Assembly: GCA_900618425.1 (NCBI GenBank)
Contig: UZAN01043233.1
Coordinates: forward strand, 8,334 to 34,382
DNA: 26,049 nt
Origin: Echinostoma caproni
Taxonomy: Eukaryota; Platyhelminthes; Trematoda; Plagiorchiida; Echinostomatidae
Direction of reading: 5' to 3'
Shown here: positions 21,031 to 26,049 of the stretch, in pieces
How positions within the stretch are numbered: position 1 is the first letter of the stretch
Layout: every line of letters starts with the position of its first letter
Notes under the pieces: model-generated
What the model saw: the letters and a program-made list of their open reading frames with translations, nothing else
Told to the model about the DNA's origin: nothing
The model's database searches: none
Position numbers and translations under genes: made by a program

Positions 21031-21628
21031 ACGCGGACGCCCACTCTTGCCCAGATGATGCACAAAACGTATTCTGTGAAGAGAGGGACTTACTGTAGAA
21101 CGTAAATGCTGTACGGGAAAGCGTATCGCAGCGCAATGGCGGTTAGGACCAGCTCGAAACAGATAAGCACACTCTTGCAAGCCGTGGCAATTAAGGCAGA
21201 TGAATAGTGAGTTGTTCCATGCACTATATGACTCCATTCCAAAATACTGAATAGGACATCTGGATCCGTGTCGACAGTGGACGGGAGTGAAAGACAACAA
21301 GAGAGAGGGAGGGAGGGAGAGATATATTCAAATGTATACCGATCAAATGATGAGGTTTACACAACAGAAAAACAGTATGCGAAGATGAGAGATACCTGTA
21401 TGATTATCGAGTGCAGAACCACTATGAATTGGTTCAAGGACAAACATGTTCTTCCGACGCTAAATTTGCAGTTTCATGTTCGCCGAACACCAGAGACCCT
21501 AACGTTCAAAAAACCTCATCAGTAAGCCGTTTCAATTAGCTGAAAACCCGTGGTTTCCAGTTTCATCAATTAGTGTGAATTCAGAATAACGACTGCAAGC
21601 ATATTATTCCCAGATGGTTTATCTTACT
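21031..21628. other. Non-coding stretch with a purine run
   Basis: A purine-rich imperfect repeat (gagagagggagggagggaga) lies at about 21300-21322. The plus strand is open at 21268-21525, starting within this run, with no known motif. Nothing else is supported. Confidence 0.45.
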
Positions 21629-21629
21629 T

Positions 21630-21664
<35 letters not shown>

Positions 21665-21665
21665 G
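21629..21665. repeat. Interrupted AT dinucleotide array
   Basis: A run of about 18 TA units is broken by one CA unit near its middle (tatatacatatata). The same arrangement, with the same single interruption, occurs at 25132-25171. The array is self-complementary apart from the interruption and could extrude as a hairpin. Confidence 0.9.
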
Positions 21666-21756
21666 CAGTTGGAATGCAAGAAAACCTGATTTCGGTGCTC
21701 GCCAAACGGGATGAAAAACAAATCACCAAACACATGATCCCGAACTGTTCATTGAA

Positions 21757-22107
21757 ATGACACAACAAAAATGGGGACTGGAATACCACCTAAGAATTGT
21801 GTGTTCTACGAAAATCACTTTAGCCGTATGCTGTTCGTGCAAGAGCAAACAGATGACTAGCTCACGTAATCAGTTACTCGTTATTCGATCGCTGATCAAG
21901 TGTAATGTGGGCCCAAGCACTACCCTATGCGAAGTGGTCTTGAACGAGATAACAGATACACTGTTTGCAGAATGCTGTTCAGGACTGAAGGATGATGGGC
22001 GGCGCTGGAAGGCTGCTATCTTTTTGCAAACAGAACTACAGCAGGCTTCGATGCCTTATTATGAAGAAAGCAGTTCGTCAGACCTGAAGAAATATGAAAT
22101 GAGTTAA
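21757..22107 (+). other. Unassigned open stretch of 116 codons
   Basis: An ATG at 21757 opens a frame to a stop at 22107. The peptide contains two cysteine pairs (VCCSCKSK, and CCS later) and an acidic, serine-rich end (YYEESSSSDLKKYEMS). I recognise no family. Length alone does not exceed chance expectation for a window of this size. No clear splice sites or promoter were seen. It may be an exon, a decayed ORF or chance. Confidence 0.2.
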
Positions 22108-22377
22108 GAATGATCCGGAAAATTTAGGAGCCATTAAACAGTAATGAATGGCCATAGCCATCCTAGAAAAGCTTAAAGCTGAGTATGCACGAGAAGATGA
22201 ATGAGGAGTTTGTTGAGCAAGGTAACCGTTTCTCCTCAGACTCCAAGAAGCAGTATCCCTACGGATGGTAAAAGTCATTCTTTATTGTGAACTTTAAAAG
22301 TGCGTCCTCCTCCCCCCGCCAAAATAAACAGCAAGCTGTGACTGAGTGGTTTTTACACACACTACTAGGCCTAAATG

Positions 22378-22720
22378 AATTACAACCGAACACACCAAAA
22401 TCGCTTACGATCCGTTAGATACTATATCGGTAATCGAACTGGATTTGGTAATAAACGATCGAATACGATGCATCTACTCCCGGACCCCGTGTTTCGTTAA
22501 ATCTTACAGTTCCACCGTGATCGACATGGTAAATCTATTTCTTGTTGTTTACTGCGACTGGCTCCTTGGAAAGGATAAGCCGGCTCTAGACATGATCGTG
22601 ATCATTAAGTCACTTGGGAGTTTGGTAGGAGAAACGTCCCCAGCGTCACTCGGTGTTTTTTACTTTGAGGGCGCATCTCTAGCCTTTGCACAACCAAGTG
22701 CGAACTGCAAGGCAGTATAA
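22378..22720 (+). other. Unassigned open stretch with protein-like composition
   Basis: One plus-strand frame is open from about 22378 to the stop at 22720. It reads HTKIAYDPLDTISVIELDL, then VINDRIRCIYSRTPCFVKSY and SSTVIDMVNLFLVVYCDWLL, continuing to KPALDMIVIIKSLGSLVGE. The pattern of hydrophobic residues and the use of full-length codon variety look more like a real protein than most frames here. A possible donor (GACATG, then GTAAAT) occurs near 22528. No family is recognised, and there is no methionine at the start, so it could be an exon, a decayed transposon ORF or chance. Confidence 0.22.
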
Positions 22721-23160
22721 AGTAATCCCTCGTTTCGGAAGTGAGGGGGTCAGTGACTTTAATTTTAAAAAACCAGTCAGATCAAGCTTTGTCACGACAT
22801 CGTCACTGGGGTTATGCGGCTTTTAAACTGAAGCCAGGTGACCAGCCTGAAACACACCAAACCCTGGCAGTGCGGCCGCTGTGTGATCGCAACTGCTTAC
22901 TTGTTGCTGTATGCCACAACTTATTCACAGCTAACCTTCTTCGGTGAAGGTATCCCCCTATCCACAACCCGGGGAAGCGCCTGGTAGCCTTCAGCTCTGC
23001 TCAACCCGAGGGTATCCAGGTATGACTTATTGCCTCTCCCTCACTAGTTTCAGTACACCATGTTTGTGTGCTCAGACAACCTCATGCTTTGTTCGGTCGA
23101 ATCAGCCCACCCTCATCGAGTATTGAGGTTGTACACGCCTTGTTTCAGGTCAAAGAAGTC
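22721..23160. other. G+C-richer block, origin unknown
   Basis: Composition rises here relative to the AT-rich surroundings (for example gcagtgcggccgctgtgtg near 22867 and acaacccggggaagcgcctg near 22964). In this window such patches coincide with transposable elements, so it may be a repeat. I cannot match it to the LINE or SINE pieces found elsewhere. Confidence 0.3.
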
Positions 23161-25131
23161 AAGAAAAGCTTTATGTACACAAAGGGCGAATTTTCCGCAC
23201 ATCGCTCACTGAGCACTGATCGTCGTTTTCTCTTTCTCGGTGTGGAGATTAGAGTTGTGTTCCAGAGTCCGGATGTCACAGACCTACGCAGTTGCACCGA
23301 GGCAGTCTGTCGAGTTCAGCATACCAATCAGGAGCATCACAATCATATGATATGCATCGGTGTCGAATGGTGCAGAAAACATATTACTGTAAAAGCAATC
23401 TAATCGATGTAATAGCAATATCACTGGTAGTTCCTTTTTACACGCGTCAGACACAAAGATTTCAAAAAAAGACTCCTTTTGTATACAACAAAGTTACACA
23501 GATTGGAACCTATCCGATATATTGAATTGTTTTTTACACTTAGAATCAATGACCCCGGCTAATACTTACTAGTCACGTGATCGTTCTGATGGCGACCAAA
23601 ATAGAACAATCAAGTAAAAGACAGACACACAGAGAGAGAGAGAAAGATTAGCATCAGGTGTGCACGTGTGAGAAAGTGAAACAGAACTAGCAATGGGTCA
23701 ACACTATCGATCCATATAACAGTGGATCAATAGCTCCGGTACGTGAGTACGAGCACATTATGCCTATATAAATGAGAACGCCCGGGGGTGTTTATGTAAA
23801 CTAAGAAACGGAATTGAGAACCTCCTACAGGATGTCAGAAAAATAGGCACTATACAGAAAAAGCAAGTCTTCATTGGTCTTAATGTTTGGAATTTAGATT
23901 TTTGTTGTTTACCGGGACAGAGGGAGGGTGGGTGAAGGCATGGCATTTTCTCACCAAAACACAAGAGTGTTTTGAAAAAACTAAACAGTATACGAACAGG
24001 GTAGATGCTCATAAAAATGAGCGGTGTGAGTGTCTGATCTTAGAAAAATCGATGCAGCTCAAGACGGCCAAGTGGCGGATGACTGACGAGACGCGGCCCG
24101 ATAAAGTACGTGAAACGTTTTTTCTGTCGGATTTGCCCAAACCGGAGTGCCATGTTTTGAGTCAGCTGTGCGATTTCAAATGTCCATTGTTGTAACATTT
24201 ATACTGCTCAATTTACCAGCTGATTTGATTTCACAATATAGTTTGTTTGAGGAAATCAAAGATTCATTGAGCATCAAATTTTAAACCCTAGTATTTCTGC
24301 ATGAAATAGAACCAGGCGAAAAACTCATTATGTATTTCATTTTCTATGGAATTTCGTGTGATGGCCAAAATAAAGCAACCGTTCCACAATTTTCATGATA
24401 ACGCGTGATATCCGTGCCGGGACTATAAATGTAAGTCTTCGGGTTGGAAATCAAATCCCATATGTCTAAGCTTAACCGGTGTGGTTAGATGAATTAAACA
24501 CTTCCTTATGTTGGCTATACGAGTCTCCACATACCAACACTTACGTACTGTATTTTTGGGTAACCAGTAGAAATAGGACTGATGAACTCGCACGCCAAAA
24601 ATCAATTCATAGGCCCATGAATGTTTCATTTAAAAAGAAAAAGAGTGACACATCATGCGTGTTTGTAAATTTGTGAATGACGATTGTCAATGGAATATCA
24701 GATCTGCTGCAGGAGAATCCATTAGATACTCGGAGCATCAAACTGAATCGATCAGATATTTGATGTATATGCTCAGTCCGTATCTATTGCCTCAAGTAAT
24801 GTCACAATCACGTAAACAATTTAGCATGCTACGTATGTCAATCGCGCAGTCACAAATGTCTGCGTGTATGATGCTAGAGTCACAATCACCGAAGAAGCGA
24901 ATACCAATCAATCCGATAGTCTTAAAAAAGCATCAGTCCACAAGATCAGATAATCAATAAGTATGCTAGAAAACGAAGTACTGAAGTAATTGCTCCTGCT
25001 TAACTGTCATAGTTGGGAAGGTTGTCTATATGTAGTCAACTAAATGTTCACTGTCAGTAGTTCCAGATCAGACAGAACTAGCATGCAGCAGATTCGAGTA
25101 GTCAAGCCACACCAGTGTTCAGCGTACATTT
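23161..25131. other. Non-coding stretch with a short AG microsatellite
   Basis: An AG run (agagagagagagaaag) lies at about 23631-23646. Several plus-strand frames of 65-111 codons occur (23068-23403, 23887-24195, 24479-24676, 24655-24960), none with motifs I can defend. At about 24560-24600 the plus frame reads NRTDELARQKS, slightly like the ADELAR block of LINE RNase H domains, but without supporting neighbours. Confidence 0.4.
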
Positions 25132-25135
25132 TTGT

Positions 25136-25167
<32 letters not shown>

Positions 25168-25171
25168 ACAA
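25132..25171. repeat. Palindromic interrupted AT array adjoining the foldback element
   Basis: The array runs ttgtta, then TA units with a single CA interruption, then taacaa. The whole 40 bases form a near-perfect palindrome. Its right edge overlaps the outer end of the left foldback arm at 25166. The right foldback arm also ends in ttgtta. The array structure matches that at 21629-21665. Confidence 0.9.
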
Positions 25172-25402
25172 TAGAATCAGATTTGTTTTAGCCAGAACGT
25201 GAATAACAAAACACAAGATTCCGGTGACAACGTTTCGACCTTCTTGAAAGTCCTTTGTCAAGTCAGTTTAATCGGTTTCTCAAAAACACAAACCGATTAA
25301 ACTGACTTAACAAAGGCCTTCCAAGAAGGTCGAAACGTTGTCACCGGAATCTTGTGTTTTGTTATTCACATTCTGGCTAAAGCAAACCTGATTCTATTGT
25401 TA
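25166..25402. repeat. Foldback element: long inverted repeat with an 11-base loop
   Basis: The left arm (25166-25278) and right arm (25290-25402) are both 113 bases long. They are reverse complements at 107 positions with no gaps; I count six mismatches, five of them transitions. The loop is ctcaaaaacac. Arm ends are taacaatagaatcag and its complement. The arms share a block containing CGAAACGTTGTCACCGGAA. No coding capacity is seen. It could be a foldback or miniature inverted-repeat transposon, two head-to-head copies of a repeat end (I consider Penelope-like element termini possible but unproven), a hairpin RNA source, or a fold-back artefact of sequencing or assembly. No clear target-site duplication was found. 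Confidence 0.93.
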
Positions 25403-26049
25403 CCATGAGCACAACGCCCAAATTTTTCGAAATGATCCGGAACACCTATGGATTATTAACTGTTTATATATATATTTAACTTTAGACACCAATTTGTAAC
25501 GATCGGTTTAAAATGATATTTAATTTGGCACTTTCACCAGTGAACTGGGTGATTGCTTATGTCTACAAACACTTCCATTGGGTTGGACCTATCCTCGTTA
25601 CAGTCTCCCATCAAGCTTTTAGCCTTGGTGATTCTGACAAGGCATTTTAATGTGGGCGGGGAATAAAAGATAATTACGACTCCCATCATGTTGCTCTGTG
25701 ATCTTAGAACATATGCGAACCGCGCCAGATATAAACCCCAAACATGTTACCTTAGAAATAATTCACGTTTGCGAAACTCAAAAAGAACAAAAGAGCGCAC
25801 ATTCAAGAATAAACACGACAGCTCAACTGGTATGTCACCTGATCAATCCGTTGAGGTCAAATCGGAAAAATATCGATCCTATCGTGAACCGGAGTATTTC
25901 GCATTCTGTAGCTGTAGTGAAGATTTCACGCCTTGCGTGTTGTAGACATGAAATAAAACTCCGTCTAGCTGATTTCCTCACAACGGGGATAACGTTGAAT
26001 TCGCTCATTTGACATGTGAACTACTAGATGAATCAGAATTTCCTGGACA
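25403..26049. other. Non-coding stretch to the window end
   Basis: A short TA run lies at about 25465-25477. Two overlapping plus-strand frames (25688-25945 and 25698-26012) are open in different registers, so at most one can be real, and neither has a known motif. Nothing else is supported. Confidence 0.45.

Noticed and set aside
21001..21300. Minus-strand open frame of 99 codons
   Set aside because: Part of it is a translation of the SINE head (the glycine- and valine-rich end), and the rest shows no family.
24560..24600. NRTDELARQKS as a LINE RNase H block
   Set aside because: The flanking WVPGH-type block is missing, and nothing else nearby looks like RNase H.
1..26049. CRISPR array, phage, toxin-antitoxin or other bacterial-type system
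   Set aside because: There are no regularly spaced repeats, no operon-like runs of genes and no ribosome binding site pattern. The splice sites and retrotransposons point to an animal genome.

Overview
This window looks like gene-poor, intron- and transposon-rich DNA from an animal, and I lean towards a parasitic flatworm (a digenean fluke). The reasons are these: there is no long open frame or operon-like layout; the best coding segment is one exon bounded by GT/AG splice sites; there are decayed non-LTR retrotransposon pieces of the kind I associate with flukes; there are Pol III-type SINEs; and there are AT microsatellites, one 679-base assembly gap (13085-13763) and several single N bases. 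The flatworm call is an inference from remembered protein styles, since no database search was possible. I see no rRNA, functional tRNA, CRISPR array, operon or phage module.

Layout. Positions 1-6000 hold no gene I can support, apart from a weak candidate exon at about 4190-4402 and a very weak retrotransposon trace at 3030-3320. The one convincing protein-coding exon is on the minus strand at 7477-7864. It ends in a block matching the C-terminal tail of the TMEM184 family (seven-pass membrane proteins of the DUF300/Ost-alpha superfamily). Its upstream exons, encoding the membrane core, should lie at higher coordinates, but I could not find them. A short possible last exon lies at 6060-6083. 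Positions 8000-13000 are intergenic or intronic and contain two tRNA-like SINE relics, a decayed SINE copy (about 11600-11740) and a probable decayed LINE piece (about 10870-11165).

From about 16000 to 21030 the window is a nest of transposable elements. A minus-strand LINE fragment carries the end of the reverse transcriptase ORF (16330-16885). A plus-strand LINE fragment carries the end of the endonuclease domain and the linker (17700-18190). Four related SINE pieces occur in the window: 11600-11740 (-), 18352-18480 (-), 18682-18957 (+) and 20748-21030 (-). The two best SINE copies are collinear over about 270 bases and share a Pol III A box and B box and a 3' terminal hairpin whose stem has changed by a compensatory pair.

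The last 5 kb hold unassigned open stretches, two very similar interrupted AT arrays (21629-21665 and 25132-25171) and a striking near-perfect inverted repeat (arms 25166-25278 and 25290-25402, 107 of 113 positions paired, 11-base loop).

I found no evidence for a new multi-gene system. The most informative items are the foldback element, the SINE family with its covarying hairpin, and the partial TMEM184 gene with a long lineage-specific tail insertion.
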